This document shows, one piece after another, positions 1 through 9,286 of a DNA stretch of 64,000 nt. Position 1 is the stretch's first letter. Each line of letters starts with the position of its first letter. This DNA comes from Alphaproteobacteria bacterium UBA2954 (lineage in GTDB: Bacteria > Pseudomonadota > Alphaproteobacteria > Puniceispirillales > Puniceispirillaceae). Below the pieces are notes generated by a model, which saw nothing but the letters and a program-made list of their open reading frames with translations, was not told the origin of the DNA and ran no database searches. Both the position numbers and the translations under genes were made by a program. Location: NCBI GenBank assembly GCA_002348585.1, contig DEBO01000058.1:964-64963 (forward strand). The letters are read 5' to 3'.

Positions 1-165
1 GCGCTTTTATCTGAACATCGCGACCTAGATGATGTCATTGCCCAGCTGACAGGTGCCAGTGCTTCTGACCAGCTTCGGATGCAACGCCTTAAAAAGCGCA
101 AACTAGCGCTTAAAGATGAAATCGCCCGCCTGCATGCCCTTGTTCTGCCAGATATCATTGCTTAA
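1..165 (+). CDS. DUF465 (YdcH-like) small protein, 3' part only
   Basis: The window opens inside a plus-strand frame that encodes 54 residues and stops at 163-165. The C-terminal half, with LKKRKLALKDEIARL, has the basic, heptad-like helix typical of the short DUF465/YdcH family, which is usually about 60-80 residues, so only a few N-terminal residues are missing. No enzymatic role is known for the family. purE starts 79 bases downstream on the same strand, and co-transcription is possible but not shown. The assignment rests on the helical motif and size alone. Confidence 0.65.
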   Translation, partial: ALLSEHRDLDDVIAQLTGASASDQLRMQRLKKRKLALKDEIARLHALVLPDIIA

Positions 166-244
166 GCCCAGCTATTTGTGGAATGATGCGTTATCATTAT
201 GGCCAGCTGACCTGTTACAAAGGCACATAAATACCGAGAAGTAA

Positions 245-754
245 ATGAAAGACAAGCCCCAAACCCTGACACCTATTGTGATCTGTATGGGAAGCCAGTC
301 AGACTGGCCAACCATGCAGGCAGCAAAGACCATGCTTGATGCGCTTGATGTGGGCTGTGATGTCCAAATTATCTCTGCGCACCGCACACCAGACAGGCTG
401 ACAGCTTTTGCCAAATCAGCAGTGACAAACGGCATTCAGGTGATTATCGCCGGGGCAGGTGGGGCTGCGCATCTACCTGGCATGATCGCTGCCCACACAA
501 CTGTTCCAGTCTTGGGCGTGCCTGTTGAAACAGAAACTCTCAAAGGCATGGACTCACTGCTCTCGATTGTGCAGATGCCAGGCGGTGTTCCTGTTGGCAC
601 TTTAGCCATTGGCACTGCAGGGGCAAAGAATTCAGGGCTGCTGGCAGCTCAAATTCTGGCCTTATCAGATACGGCTCTGCAGGACAGGTTGAACAAATGG
701 CGCTCAGAACAAACAGATGCTGTTGCTGAACGACCTGACATGTCTAGCAATTAG
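245..754 (+). CDS. purE: N5-carboxyaminoimidazole ribonucleotide mutase PurE
   Basis: PurE interconverts N5-CAIR and CAIR in de novo purine synthesis in the cytoplasm. The 169-residue product has the class I PurE landmarks: [10 protein letters not shown] near the N terminus (phosphate and substrate binding), SAHRTPDR around residue 45, and [11 protein letters not shown] around residue 70, which contains the catalytic-loop region. Length matches bacterial PurE. purK follows after 17 bases on the same strand, so the pair forms the usual purEK unit that carries out the two-step bacterial conversion of AIR to CAIR. Nothing unusual is seen. Confidence 0.97.
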   Translation: MKDKPQTLTPIVICMGSQSDWPTMQAAKTMLDALDVGCDVQIISAHRTPDRLTAFAKSAVTNGIQVIIAGAGGAAHLPGMIAAHTTVPVLGVPVETETLKGMDSLLSIVQMPGGVPVGTLAIGTAGAKNSGLLAAQILALSDTALQDRLNKWRSEQTDAVAERPDMSSN

Positions 755-771
755 GACAGGCCTTATCTTTC

Positions 772-1836
772 ATGACAGCAATAAAAACTATCGGGATTTT
801 AGGAGCAGGGCAGTTGGGCCGGATGATTGCAGTCGCTGCTGCACAGATGGGTATCCACGCTCATATTTTTGCCCCGGACGCAAAAGACAGCCCTGCTGCA
901 GAAGTTGCACAGACCTTCACACAGGCAAATTATGTTGATGTAGATGCGCTAGGCGCCTTTGGCCGTTCAATAGATGCTGTTACTTCAGAATTTGAAAATG
1001 TGCCTGCCACAACCATGGACATGCTGGCTGCCTTTTGCCCTGTTTCGCCCGGGCATGACGCTCTTCATCTGGCCCAGAACCGCTTACGAGAAAAAACACT
1101 AGCTGCGCACCTTGGTATACAGACACCTTCATTCTGGGTTGCACGGTCAGCAGATGATTTAGCCTCTGCCTTGCGTGACCTAAAAGGCAACGGCGTGCTC
1201 AAAACAACTGAGCAGGGTTATGACGGGAGAGGCCAGATTCGTGTAGCCACAGGTGATGATGCAGCCTCCTGCTGGAACGATATGAATACAAATGAAGCGA
1301 TTTTGGAATCCTTAATCGATTTTGCAGCTGAGGTCAGCTTTCTGGTCTGGCGCGATGCAAAAGGGCAGACAGGGGTGTTTCCAGCTGCCCTGAATACACA
1401 TAAAAACGGCATACTTGCAACCACCATCGGTCCTGCTACCAGCCTTGGCCCATCAACTTTGAAAGACGGCGCAGACGCTGCCATTGCTCTTGCTGAGGCG
1501 GTAAATTTGAATGGAATTCTGGCTATGGAAGCCTTTGTCAGTCGTGCAGGTCACATTATCTTTAATGAAATTGCCCCTCGACCACATAATTCATTTCACT
1601 GGACAATCGAAGGCTGTGTAACCAGCCAGTTTACCCAGCTTGTGCGTATTATTGCTGGGCTCGGTCCAGGCGACACCTCTGCACGCGGCAGCTGGCAAAT
1701 GGATAATCTTCTGGGTGAAGATTTGCACCGCCTGCCTGCTCTTTATGCCGATGCGAACAAGGCTGTTCATCTATACGGTAAAACAGAAGCGCGAAACGGA
1801 CGCAAAATGGGTCATGTCACCTGGGAGCTAGGGTGA
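772..1836 (+). CDS. purK: N5-carboxyaminoimidazole ribonucleotide synthase PurK
   Basis: PurK is an ATP-grasp enzyme that makes N5-CAIR from AIR, bicarbonate and ATP, feeding the neighbouring PurE. The 354-residue product begins with the family's GILGAGQLGRM dinucleotide-like loop, has EFENVP near residue 75, the ATP-grasp KTTEQGYDGRGQ segment around residue 145, and the metal-binding FNEIAPRPHNSFHWT motif near residue 265. The start follows purE closely, which suggests one transcript. The gene ends 19 bases before the convergently oriented metA, with no clear terminator between them. Confidence 0.97.
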   Translation: MTAIKTIGILGAGQLGRMIAVAAAQMGIHAHIFAPDAKDSPAAEVAQTFTQANYVDVDALGAFGRSIDAVTSEFENVPATTMDMLAAFCPVSPGHDALHLAQNRLREKTLAAHLGIQTPSFWVARSADDLASALRDLKGNGVLKTTEQGYDGRGQIRVATGDDAASCWNDMNTNEAILESLIDFAAEVSFLVWRDAKGQTGVFPAALNTHKNGILATTIGPATSLGPSTLKDGADAAIALAEAVNLNGILAMEAFVSRAGHIIFNEIAPRPHNSFHWTIEGCVTSQFTQLVRIIAGLGPGDTSARGSWQMDNLLGEDLHRLPALYADANKAVHLYGKTEARNGRKMGHVTWELG

Positions 1837-1855
1837 TGTAATCCCTTATCCATCT

Positions 1856-2770
1856 TCAACCCTTTAAACTCTCCAGCGCGTAAGGCGTATCGCGATACAA
1901 ATCATTCAGCCAGTTTGCCATCAGCAAATAGGCGAAAGGCCGCCAACTGTTCACTGGGGCATGGGCCACATCATCACTGGGAAAATAATTCACTGGCAGG
2001 GCCGGATCTAGCCCTAAATTAGCATCACGGAGATATTCTGCTGCCAACGTATCTGCATCATATTCTAGATGATTCAGTACGTAGAGATCTCCTGAAGACG
2101 GGCAGCGCACCATACCCACGCCTGCTTTATCTGATCTAGCCAGAACAGACAAGCCAGCTGCGATTATCTCATCTTCTTTGTTATAAGTATAGCGCGAAAC
2201 AGGCATCGGAAAACTGTCTGTGAAGCCTTGCATAAGGCGGCTGTTTTCCAGCGGCAGAGCATGGTCATACACTCCGAACAGTTTGTCGGCCAATTGGTAT
2301 TTTTCAAGGCTGTGAAAATGTTTCATCAGCACCTGCGCGCCCCAGCAAATTCCCAGCCGCCTGAAACAGTGGTTGCGAGACCAGTCCATAATCTGCTCCA
2401 GCTCTGGCCAGTACTGCACCTCCTCAAAAGGCAAGGTTTCAACCGGCGCACCTGTAATGATCAGCGCATCAAAAAATTGACCCCGCACATCATCTAGCTG
2501 GCGGTAAAACCGTCGCAGATAAGCTGGCTCTGTATTGCGCGGCGTATAGCTGGCTGTCGTCATCAGTAGCATATCTACCTGCAAAGGGCTGTTGCCAAAC
2601 AAACGGGCAAACTGGATTTCTGTATCTTTTTTCTTTGGCATCAAATTCAAAAGCAGCAAGCGCAAAGGACGGATGTCCTGACGGGCAGCGGTCTGTTCTG
2701 TGATCAGATCAACACCTTCAGAAGTCAGCGTTTCCATCGCTGGCAGATTGTCAGGCACCTTTATTGGCAT
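1856..2770 (-). CDS. metA: Homoserine O-acyltransferase MetA, probably acetyl-CoA specific
   Basis: MetA activates homoserine for methionine synthesis. The 304-residue protein has LNLMPKKKDTEIQFAR near residue 42, the nucleophile Cys142 in GICWGAQ, and the His234/Glu236 pair in NHLEYD, matching the catalytic triad of the MetA/HTS family. Residue 111 is Glu (APVETLPF). In characterised members of this family Glu111 marks acetyl-CoA use, while Gly at this position, as in Escherichia coli, marks succinyl-CoA use. I therefore infer a homoserine O-acetyltransferase despite the MetA (not MetX) fold. The leader at 2796-2821 holds two competing hairpins that may be regulatory. Confidence 0.95.
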   Translation of the reverse strand: MPIKVPDNLPAMETLTSEGVDLITEQTAARQDIRPLRLLLLNLMPKKKDTEIQFARLFGNSPLQVDMLLMTTASYTPRNTEPAYLRRFYRQLDDVRGQFFDALIITGAPVETLPFEEVQYWPELEQIMDWSRNHCFRRLGICWGAQVLMKHFHSLEKYQLADKLFGVYDHALPLENSRLMQGFTDSFPMPVSRYTYNKEDEIIAAGLSVLARSDKAGVGMVRCPSSGDLYVLNHLEYDADTLAAEYLRDANLGLDPALPVNYFPSDDVAHAPVNSWRPFAYLLMANWLNDLYRDTPYALESLKG

Positions 2771-2795
2771 AAGTTTACTCGCTTTGGTCTGTCTA

Positions 2796-2821
2796 GCCCT
2801 GATCAGAGGGGCACCTGATCA
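2796..2821 (-). promoter_or_regulatory. Alternative hairpins in the metA leader
   Basis: About 25 bases upstream of metA, TGATCAG at 2800-2806 and CTGATCA at 2815-2821 form a perfect 7-bp inverted repeat with an 8-base loop. A second stem can form between GCCC at 2796-2799 and GGGC at 2809-2812. The two stems share bases and exclude each other, as expected of an attenuator or small riboswitch-like switch. I could not match it to a SAM-II or SAM-V consensus. It could equally be a palindromic operator. Confidence 0.3.
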
Positions 2822-2886
2822 TCTATAAACCTGAACATGATATGGAAATCAAGGGTGGTGGAGTCAGTATAAAGCAGAGTTTGAGT

Positions 2887-3549
2887 TCAGCGTGCGCGGC
2901 GACCACGCATGAACGGGCCGGCAAAACGCATGGCCATATCTGCCAAGGCTCTGGCAGGTCGCGCCATCTCTGGCAGCTTCGCTACATCCGCCAATCGCCT
3001 GTCTAGAAACGCTTCTGTCTTTGCCAAATCAGAAGAATTATCGGATAAAAAGGCCAGAAGCGTAGAACTATAAACGGCTGATAGAGTCACCCGTTTAGTG
3101 TAGAAGTTATAATCTGTTGAAGTGTCACCGGCCGCGCGCCACATCTCATCAACTGTTTTATATAAAAGCTGAGATGCCAACTTTACGTGCTGCGGGCGGG
3201 CAAGCACAGCCAATGTTCGTCGCACAACCTCTTTATATGGTGCAGCCTGTTCAAATCGGATTAAAATTAGAGAGCGGATTTTCATATGAACTGGCATAAC
3301 AGCGATATCTGCCGCATCCTGGCCGTGAAAAGCTGTTATCATATTCTGATCAGCATAAGCGCCATAAGCAGCTATTGCATCAACAATACCTGCCGGAAAC
3401 AGACTGCGCATTTCAACCTCGCTTAATCCACAATCGGCAGCCGCCATCTCCAGGCTAGCTGTGCTCCAGCCATCAAAAGGAATATGATTCAAAATTGCCT
3501 CAATAACATCGTTCGGGATATGTTCGGGAGTTTTCTGTTCCGCGTCCAT
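2887..3549 (-). CDS. COQ9 family protein (ubiquinone biosynthesis accessory)
   Basis: This 220-residue protein matches the COQ9 / rpsU-divergently-transcribed family: an N-terminal TetR-like helix region with [20 protein letters not shown] near residues 24-45, followed by an all-helical C-terminal part with [17 protein letters not shown] and the tryptophan segment [13 protein letters not shown]9 binds lipid and presents quinone intermediates to the COQ7 hydroxylase at the membrane. The position next to and divergent from rpsU is the textbook arrangement in alphaproteobacteria and strengthens the call. The 187-base gap to rpsU holds a candidate promoter for rpsU. Confidence 0.9.
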   Translation of the reverse strand: MDAEQKTPEHIPNDVIEAILNHIPFDGWSTASLEMAAADCGLSEVEMRSLFPAGIVDAIAAYGAYADQNMITAFHGQDAADIAVMPVHMKIRSLILIRFEQAAPYKEVVRRTLAVLARPQHVKLASQLLYKTVDEMWRAAGDTSTDYNFYTKRVTLSAVYSSTLLAFLSDNSSDLAKTEAFLDRRLADVAKLPEMARPARALADMAMRFAGPFMRGRRAR

Positions 3550-3571
3550 TCTTGATATCCTACATTTTAAT

Positions 3572-3600
3572 TTAGTTATTTTAACTATCTATTATATAAT
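3572..3600 (+). promoter_or_regulatory. Candidate sigma-70-type promoter for rpsU
   Basis: A consensus -10 hexamer TATAAT lies at 3595-3600, and a weak -35 (TTAGTT, 3572-3577) sits 17 bases upstream. A perfect 6-bp inverted repeat, TAGTTA-TTT-TAACTA at 3573-3587, overlaps the -35. The region separates divergent COQ9 and rpsU. The -10 is convincing, the -35 is poor, and no experimental support is available. Confidence 0.35.
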
Positions 3601-3736
3601 TCTTTGCAGCGAAATGGCAAAGGGGCAAACAATACTTTACTTTTTTGTTTTGTTCATGCTAATATTTGCGCCTCATAGGGTGCTAGAGCACAAAAAATCG
3701 ATAGTCAAGCAACGAAACGAGAGAGAGAGATATACA

Positions 3737-3940
3737 TTGTTTGTAGCTGTTCGAGATAATAATGTCGACCAAGCACTGCGCGTATTGAAGAAGAAAATGC
3801 AACGCGAAGGCTTGTTCCGGGAAATGAAAAACCGTCGTGCGTTCGAAAAACCATCTGAAAGACGGGCCCGTGAGACTGCTGAATCAACCCGTCGTGTCCG
3901 GAAACTAATGAGAAAGCGTATGGAGCGTGAGGGGTATTAG
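3737..3940 (+). CDS. rpsU: 30S ribosomal protein S21
   Basis: S21 helps the small ribosomal subunit engage the Shine-Dalgarno region of mRNA. The frame is open much further upstream (from 3614), but the S21 family starts just before the [10 protein letters not shown] block, so the start chosen here is TTG at 3737, preceded by a purine-rich GAGAGAGAGA stretch. This gives 67 residues, the usual size. LKKKMQREG, the FREMK segment, YEKPSE-like [11 protein letters not shown] and the very basic C terminus ([12 protein letters not shown]) identify it. It is divergent from COQ9 and followed by a strong terminator at 3978-4008. Confidence 0.93.
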   Translation: MFVAVRDNNVDQALRVLKKKMQREGLFREMKNRRAFEKPSERRARETAESTRRVRKLMRKRMEREGY

Positions 3941-3977
3941 GCCACAAATTACAGCCTTTTTTCAGATGATTTTTTGA

Positions 3978-4008
3978 AACCACCATCATTCATGCTGGTG
4001 GTTTTTTG
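3978..4008 (+). terminator. Rho-independent terminator after rpsU
   Basis: AACCACCA (3978-3985) pairs perfectly with TGGTGGTT (3996-4003) across a 10-base loop, and the stem is followed by a run of T to about 4007. The position 38 bases after the rpsU stop fits a monocistronic rpsU transcript. Confidence 0.85.
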
Positions 4009-4221
4009 TGTGATGCTGCCTGTTTGTATCATTTGATTCAGATGACCCTAAAAAATTTCCAAAAATGTGCAGGACTGCTCCACAATCGCGGTTTTATCGT
4101 ATCGAACAACAGAGCAAATGATATTTTTAATGACAGAGTGAAGGTGGGAAGAGTAACGTCATTAAAAAGGTTTACAGTGTTGTCTAAACTCTTTTCGTGA
4201 ACCTTTATGAAGGAGAGACTA

Positions 4222-5787
4222 GTGAAAATCGGTAGCCCGGCAGAGCGCGAATCAGCAGAATCCCGCGTGGCCCTAACCCCCGAGAGCGCAAAACAGCTTC
4301 AAAAGCTTGGCCACGAATGCCTAATTCAGAAAGGGGCTGGCGCTAAGGCTGGTTTCTCTGATGAGGATTACAACGAGGCGGGTGTTAAAGTCGTCAGCAG
4401 TGCGAAGGCGCTTTGGGACTCTTCTGATGTGGTCGTCAAGGTTCTTAGCCCTGATAACACAGAGATTAAATATCTTAATAAATCAAAAACCCTGATTAGT
4501 TTTTTCTGGCCTGCACAAAATAAATCGCTGCTAAAAGACGTCAATAAAACCGGTGCAACGGTCTTGGCTATGGACATGGTACCACGTATTTCGCGTGCTC
4601 AGAAGATGGATGCGCTGTCTTCTATGGCCAATATCGCTGGCTATCGGGCGGTAATTGAAGCGGGTAACAATTTTGGCCGTTTTTTCACCGGACAAATTAC
4701 CGCTGCTGGCAAGGTGCCGCCTGCAAAAGTTCTTGTGATTGGTGCTGGTGTTGCTGGGCTGGCAGCGATTGGCACAGCCCAGTCACTGGGCGCAATTGTG
4801 AGGGCTTTTGACGTGCGCCCAGAGGTCGCAGAACAGATCGAATCAATGGGTGCTGAATTCCTGATGCTTGAATTTGAGGAAAATAGCTCAGGGGAAGGTG
4901 GCTATGCCAAACCAGCCTCACCAGAATTTATAGAAAAGGAGATGCAGCTGTTTCGTGAACAAGCGCCTGAAATTGACATCGTGATAACCACAGCATTGAT
5001 ACCCGGTCGGCCTGCTCCCAAATTATGGCCAGCAGAAATGGTGAAATTGATGAAGCCAGGATCAGTTGTAGTTGATTTGGCTGCCGAACAGGGTGGCAAT
5101 TGTGACCTAACCAAGAAAGATAAAATCATTGAGAGTGACAATGGCGTAAAGATTGTTGGCTATATTGATTTTCCCAGCCGGATGGCTGCCCAGTCATCGA
5201 CCCTCTATTCAACAAATATTCGTCATATGCTAGATGACCTAACACCGGAAAAAGATGGTGTACTGAATGTCAATCTGGATGATGACGTTATTCGCGGGGC
5301 CACCGTCTGTCATCAAGGAAAGGTAACCTTTCCGCCGCCGCCGCCTAAGATTCAGGCGATAGGAAAACTTGAAACCGCACCAAAGCCACTTGAGCTGACC
5401 GCAGAAGAGAAGACAGCTCTTGAGATAGAAAAAGAACGCGCCATCGGCCGGCGTCAAGCCGGACTGCTGGCGATTGGCAGCCTGTTCATGCTGTTAATCG
5501 GTGCTTATGCGCCAGCCAGCTTCATGCAGCACTTAATTGTCTTTGCCCTGTCTTGTTTTGTTGGCTTCCAGGTAATCTGGAATGTCAGCCACGCTCTGCA
5601 CACGCCGCTGATGGCGGTCACAAATGCTATTTCTGGCATCATCATCATAGGGGCGCTGCTACAGCTCGGATCGCCTAATAATTTGGTGGACATTTTGGCT
5701 GCGATATCTGTACTAATCGCCACAATCAATATTGTTGGCGGTTTCATGGTGACCCGCCGCATGCTTGCGATGTTCCAGAAGAGCTAA
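4222..5787 (+). CDS. pntA: NAD(P) transhydrogenase subunit alpha PntA
   Basis: PntA carries the NAD(H)-binding domain I of the proton-translocating transhydrogenase, which drives NADP+ reduction by NADH with the proton motive force. An upstream in-frame ATG exists at 4207, but AAGGAGAG at 4210-4217 lies five bases before GTG 4222, and the resulting MKIGSPAERESAESRVALTP aligns with known PntA N termini, so GTG 4222 is preferred (521 residues). Visible landmarks are the Rossmann loop VIGAGVAGLAAIGTA near residue 177 and the RPAPKLWP segment. The C-terminal 110 residues hold about three to four membrane helices, so this is the fused form rather than split PntAA/PntAB. pntB follows after 15 bases. 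Confidence 0.95.
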   Translation: MKIGSPAERESAESRVALTPESAKQLQKLGHECLIQKGAGAKAGFSDEDYNEAGVKVVSSAKALWDSSDVVVKVLSPDNTEIKYLNKSKTLISFFWPAQNKSLLKDVNKTGATVLAMDMVPRISRAQKMDALSSMANIAGYRAVIEAGNNFGRFFTGQITAAGKVPPAKVLVIGAGVAGLAAIGTAQSLGAIVRAFDVRPEVAEQIESMGAEFLMLEFEENSSGEGGYAKPASPEFIEKEMQLFREQAPEIDIVITTALIPGRPAPKLWPAEMVKLMKPGSVVVDLAAEQGGNCDLTKKDKIIESDNGVKIVGYIDFPSRMAAQSSTLYSTNIRHMLDDLTPEKDGVLNVNLDDDVIRGATVCHQGKVTFPPPPPKIQAIGKLETAPKPLELTAEEKTALEIEKERAIGRRQAGLLAIGSLFMLLIGAYAPASFMQHLIVFALSCFVGFQVIWNVSHALHTPLMAVTNAISGIIIIGALLQLGSPNNLVDILAAISVLIATINIVGGFMVTRRMLAMFQKS

Positions 5788-5802
5788 TGAGGATAAGAGA
5801 TA

Positions 5803-7179
5803 ATGATTTTGAGTGAGAATATTGTCACAGCTCTTTATATTGCAGCCAGCGTTCTATTCATTCTGTCGCTTGGTGGCCTGTCTGGCCAAGAAAGTGCAAA
5901 ACGCGCTGTTTGGTACGGCATTGTCGGAATGGCGATCGCGGTTATCGGAACAATTTTTAGCCCGGCCGTAACCATTACATCTAGCTTGTTGCCTTTACTG
6001 GTTGTCGGCGCAGTGATTGGCGGTATTGTCGCTATGAGGGTAGAAATGACAGGCATGCCGCAGCTGGTTGCTGCCTTGCATTCCTTTGTTGGTCTTGCGG
6101 CTGTTTTTATCGGCATTAATTCCGATATCGTGCCGCCTGAAGGGCTGGCAGGCGCGGAAAAAATAATCCATGAGGTGGAGATTTTTGTTGGCGTGTTTAT
6201 TGGCGCGATCACCTTTACAGGATCTGTTGTCGCATACGGCAAGCTGTCAGGTATACTGGATGGCAAGCCCGTGACCCTTCCGGGCCGTAATGCGCTGAAT
6301 GTAGGCATGGTCCTGGTCAGCATTTATCTAGGCTATCTGTATATGAGCCATGCGGGATCATGGACCTTGTGGGTGATGACAGCGATTGCTCTTATTTTTG
6401 GCCTGCATATGGTTCTGGCCATTGGTGGGGCTGATATGCCTGTCGTGGTTTCTATGCTGAACAGCTATTCAGGTTGGGCAGCCGCAGCAACCGGCTTCTT
6501 GTTGGGAAACGATTTGCTTATCGTCACCGGCGCGCTTGTTGGAGCCTCTGGAGCAATTCTGTCCTACATTATGTGTAAAGCAATGAACCGGAATTTTATC
6601 TCTGTTATCTTTGGCGGCTGGGGCGCCACAACTGGACCACAGATGGAAGTTGAAGGTGAGATGCTTGCGACGGATGTCGCTACAGTTTCAGCTGACCTAA
6701 AAGAGGCGAATGACATTATTATTGTGCCTGGATATGGGATGGCGGTGGCACAGGCCCAGTCTACTGTGTCTGAGTTGACCCGCCGCCTGCGTAACGCAGG
6801 TAAACAAGTCCGTTTTGCTATTCATCCTGTTGCTGGCCGCCTACCTGGCCACATGAATGTACTGTTGGCTGAGGCCAAAGTACCTTATGATATTGTGCTG
6901 GAGATGGACGAAATTAATGATGACTTTCCTGATGCTGATATGGTAGTGATATTAGGTGCCAACGATATTGTAAACCCAGCTGCTCAAGAAGATCCAAACA
7001 GCCCTATTGCGGGCATGCCTGTTCTGGAAGTGTGGAACGCTCGCCAGGTAATAATCTCAAAACGAGGACAGGGCCGAGGCTATTCAGGCATTGAAAACCC
7101 TTTATTTTTCAAAGATAATTCACGCATGTTGTACGGGGATGCTAAAGAAAGTCTGGACCTGATCTTGGGGCAGATATGA
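5803..7179 (+). CDS. pntB: NAD(P) transhydrogenase subunit beta PntB
   Basis: PntB supplies the remaining membrane helices (domain II) and the NADP(H)-binding domain III of the transhydrogenase. The 458-residue product has about eight to nine hydrophobic helices up to residue 250. The domain III signature follows: [12 protein letters not shown] near residue 308, [20 protein letters not shown], the MDEINDDFP acidic loop, [10 protein letters not shown] and the C-terminal [10 protein letters not shown] segment that binds NADP. It is separated from pntA by 15 bases and is clearly co-transcribed. The polysaccharide locus begins downstream on the opposite strand. Confidence 0.96.
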   Translation: MILSENIVTALYIAASVLFILSLGGLSGQESAKRAVWYGIVGMAIAVIGTIFSPAVTITSSLLPLLVVGAVIGGIVAMRVEMTGMPQLVAALHSFVGLAAVFIGINSDIVPPEGLAGAEKIIHEVEIFVGVFIGAITFTGSVVAYGKLSGILDGKPVTLPGRNALNVGMVLVSIYLGYLYMSHAGSWTLWVMTAIALIFGLHMVLAIGGADMPVVVSMLNSYSGWAAAATGFLLGNDLLIVTGALVGASGAILSYIMCKAMNRNFISVIFGGWGATTGPQMEVEGEMLATDVATVSADLKEANDIIIVPGYGMAVAQAQSTVSELTRRLRNAGKQVRFAIHPVAGRLPGHMNVLLAEAKVPYDIVLEMDEINDDFPDADMVVILGANDIVNPAAQEDPNSPIAGMPVLEVWNARQVIISKRGQGRGYSGIENPLFFKDNSRMLYGDAKESLDLILGQI

Positions 7180-7253
7180 AATCAAACAATTTCTTGTTTA
7201 GCCAATCTCACGCTTCAAGGGGAAATGACGAAAAAGATAGAATTTTATCAAAT

Positions 7254-9149
7254 TCAATTAAGTGTCAAATCAGCGACTTGTTCTTCAGGAAGATAACCAT
7301 CTACCAATCGCTTTAAAACAGCTTGGATTCCCACAATATCGTTGAGATTAATCGCTTCATTTAAAACAACCATCTCATCTGTGAACTCCTCCCAGCTGAC
7401 AAACTCTTCTTTTGCTCTCAAAATTTTTGGGTGAGAGGTACTTTCAACGCCGTCGCCAATTAAAAGTTCTTCATACAATTTCTCTCCAGGCCTCAAGCCA
7501 ATAATTTCTATCTCAATATCACCATCAGGATTATTTTGGTCCTTAATTGTGAGGCCTGAAAGCTCTGTCATCCTTTTAGCCAGAGTCAGAATTTTGGCTG
7601 GCTCACCCATATCCAAAACAAATAAATCACCACCTTTTGACATGGACCCAGCTTGAATTACAAGCTGGGCGGCTTCCGAAACCGTCATAAAGAAACGAGT
7701 GATTTCAGGATGAGTGAGTGTGATTGGCCCCCCAGCCCTAATTTGTTCACGAAAACGAAGAGCAACTGAACCTGAAGAACCCAACACATTTCCAAACCTT
7801 ACCATCGATAATGTCGTAAATGGCTTGCTTTCTGCTCTAGCTTGCAGTGACATCTCAGCCAACCTTTTACTTGCCCCCATCAAGTTAGTAGGGCGCACTG
7901 CTTTGTCGGTACTAACAAGTACAAAATTGTCAACATCGTACTCAATTGAAACTTCAAGAGGGGCGAGAGTTCCGAATACGTTGTTTTTTATCCCCTCAAT
8001 AATATTTTGTTCAACCAATGGCACATGCTTGTAAGCAGCAGCATGGTAAACTGTCGATGGCCGCCACTTTTCCATTATTTTTTTCAAGAGAGACTTATTT
8101 TGCACAGACGCTAAGAGTGGAATTATAGACACTCCTTCATTATATGTCTCTAACTGTTTATTAATCTCGTAAAGCGCCAATTCATTCTGCTCCACCAAAA
8201 GCAATTTTTCTGGGGAAAGAATAATAATTTGTTTGCATAGCTCACTGCCAATGGAACCACCTGCTCCAGTCACCATTACTGTTTTGTGAGTGATTGTTCT
8301 TCCCATCAAAATTTGATTGGGTTTAACAGGCGCCCTACCTAAAAGTTCATCAATATCCAACTCTCGCAGGTCAGAAACCGTTACCCTACCCTCAGCAAGG
8401 TCAATCAAACTTGGCAAAATGCGCACTGATACTTTGGCATCCTTTATTCGATTTAAAATAGCATTTCTTCGTCGCCCACCAACTGTCGGCATCGCTAGAT
8501 ATACATCATTTACTCCATACTTTTTGGATAAGTCCATCAACTTAGCTGGATCGTAAATTTGCAACCCATTCAGAGATTGACCGTGAAGGCTTTTATCATC
8601 ATCCAAAAAGCCTGCAACAAGCAATTCAGCGCTGTTTTCAATGGCGTTCGCCAACTGCCTCCCAGCTTTACCAGCACCATAAATGAGAACCTTTTTTCGA
8701 TTTTTGGGATCCAAACGCTCATTCACACCAAGCCATTGCCTTATGAACACCCGAGACAAACCTACAAGTAGAAGCATCAATACAGGTTGAATTACACCAA
8801 CCGTCCGAGGAACTTCACTTATACCAATTGCTGAAATAAAAGTTGCATGAAAAATGCTGTAGATAAATATAGCCCTAGAAACCGTGGCTAAAACTTTTAG
8901 CCCACTGTAACGAAATATCTCACGGTAGAGCCCAAACACAAAAAAAATTGAAATAGCCATTAAACTTGGTATTACCACGACAACAAGGTTTATATTTGAA
9001 AGAGCAATAAACTCCCCTAGGCGCAAATAAATTGCAATCCAAGTACTCAATACGCAAATGCTTACGTCTACCATTATGGCTATGGCCACTTTTAAATACC
9101 TTGGCCACGCGAGAGGAAAAAACATAATGTTAGTACGCTGAGAAATCAT
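7254..9149 (-). CDS. CapD/WbpM-type membrane-bound UDP-GlcNAc 4,6-dehydratase
   Basis: This 631-residue protein fits the large membrane-anchored CapD/WbpM/WreV family, which converts UDP-GlcNAc to UDP-4-keto-6-deoxy-GlcNAc. Residues 20-135 hold about four membrane helices. A first Rossmann loop (IYGAGKAG) lies near 157-163 and the catalytic SDR loop (VTGAGGSIGSE) at 293-303. The catalytic triad appears as Ser413, Met424 and Lys428 in STDKAVRPTNLMGASK; Met in place of the SDR Tyr is characteristic of these large dehydratases. It is the last gene of the left arm. The likely partners, a 4-keto reductase (38087) and the initiating transferase (39198), sit at the other end of the locus. Confidence 0.92.
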   Translation of the reverse strand: MISQRTNIMFFPLAWPRYLKVAIAIMVDVSICVLSTWIAIYLRLGEFIALSNINLVVVVIPSLMAISIFFVFGLYREIFRYSGLKVLATVSRAIFIYSIFHATFISAIGISEVPRTVGVIQPVLMLLLVGLSRVFIRQWLGVNERLDPKNRKKVLIYGAGKAGRQLANAIENSAELLVAGFLDDDKSLHGQSLNGLQIYDPAKLMDLSKKYGVNDVYLAMPTVGGRRRNAILNRIKDAKVSVRILPSLIDLAEGRVTVSDLRELDIDELLGRAPVKPNQILMGRTITHKTVMVTGAGGSIGSELCKQIIILSPEKLLLVEQNELALYEINKQLETYNEGVSIIPLLASVQNKSLLKKIMEKWRPSTVYHAAAYKHVPLVEQNIIEGIKNNVFGTLAPLEVSIEYDVDNFVLVSTDKAVRPTNLMGASKRLAEMSLQARAESKPFTTLSMVRFGNVLGSSGSVALRFREQIRAGGPITLTHPEITRFFMTVSEAAQLVIQAGSMSKGGDLFVLDMGEPAKILTLAKRMTELSGLTIKDQNNPDGDIEIEIIGLRPGEKLYEELLIGDGVESTSHPKILRAKEEFVSWEEFTDEMVVLNEAINLNDIVGIQAVLKRLVDGYLPEEQVADLTLN

Positions 9150-9286
9150 AATTTAAATCCCACGAAGAAACTTGGGACCTTACACAAGAAATGTTATTCA
9201 TAGCAAAAAACTAAATTTTGAGGATCTCGAATATCACAAATAGACATTAAAGCAGAAAAATAAAATAAATCTCAGACTTTTTTTTC

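Noticed and set aside
4006-4200. 64-codon plus-strand frame between rpsU and pntA
   Set aside because: It begins inside the terminator run after rpsU, shows no family resemblance and no ribosome-binding site. The stretch 4010-4221 is treated as the pntA upstream region, in which I see no firm promoter.
7184-7199. AAACAA-TTTC-TTGTTT hairpin after pntB as a terminator
   Set aside because: The stem is only 6 bp, AT-only apart from one C-G pair, and has no following T run, so it is too weak to call.
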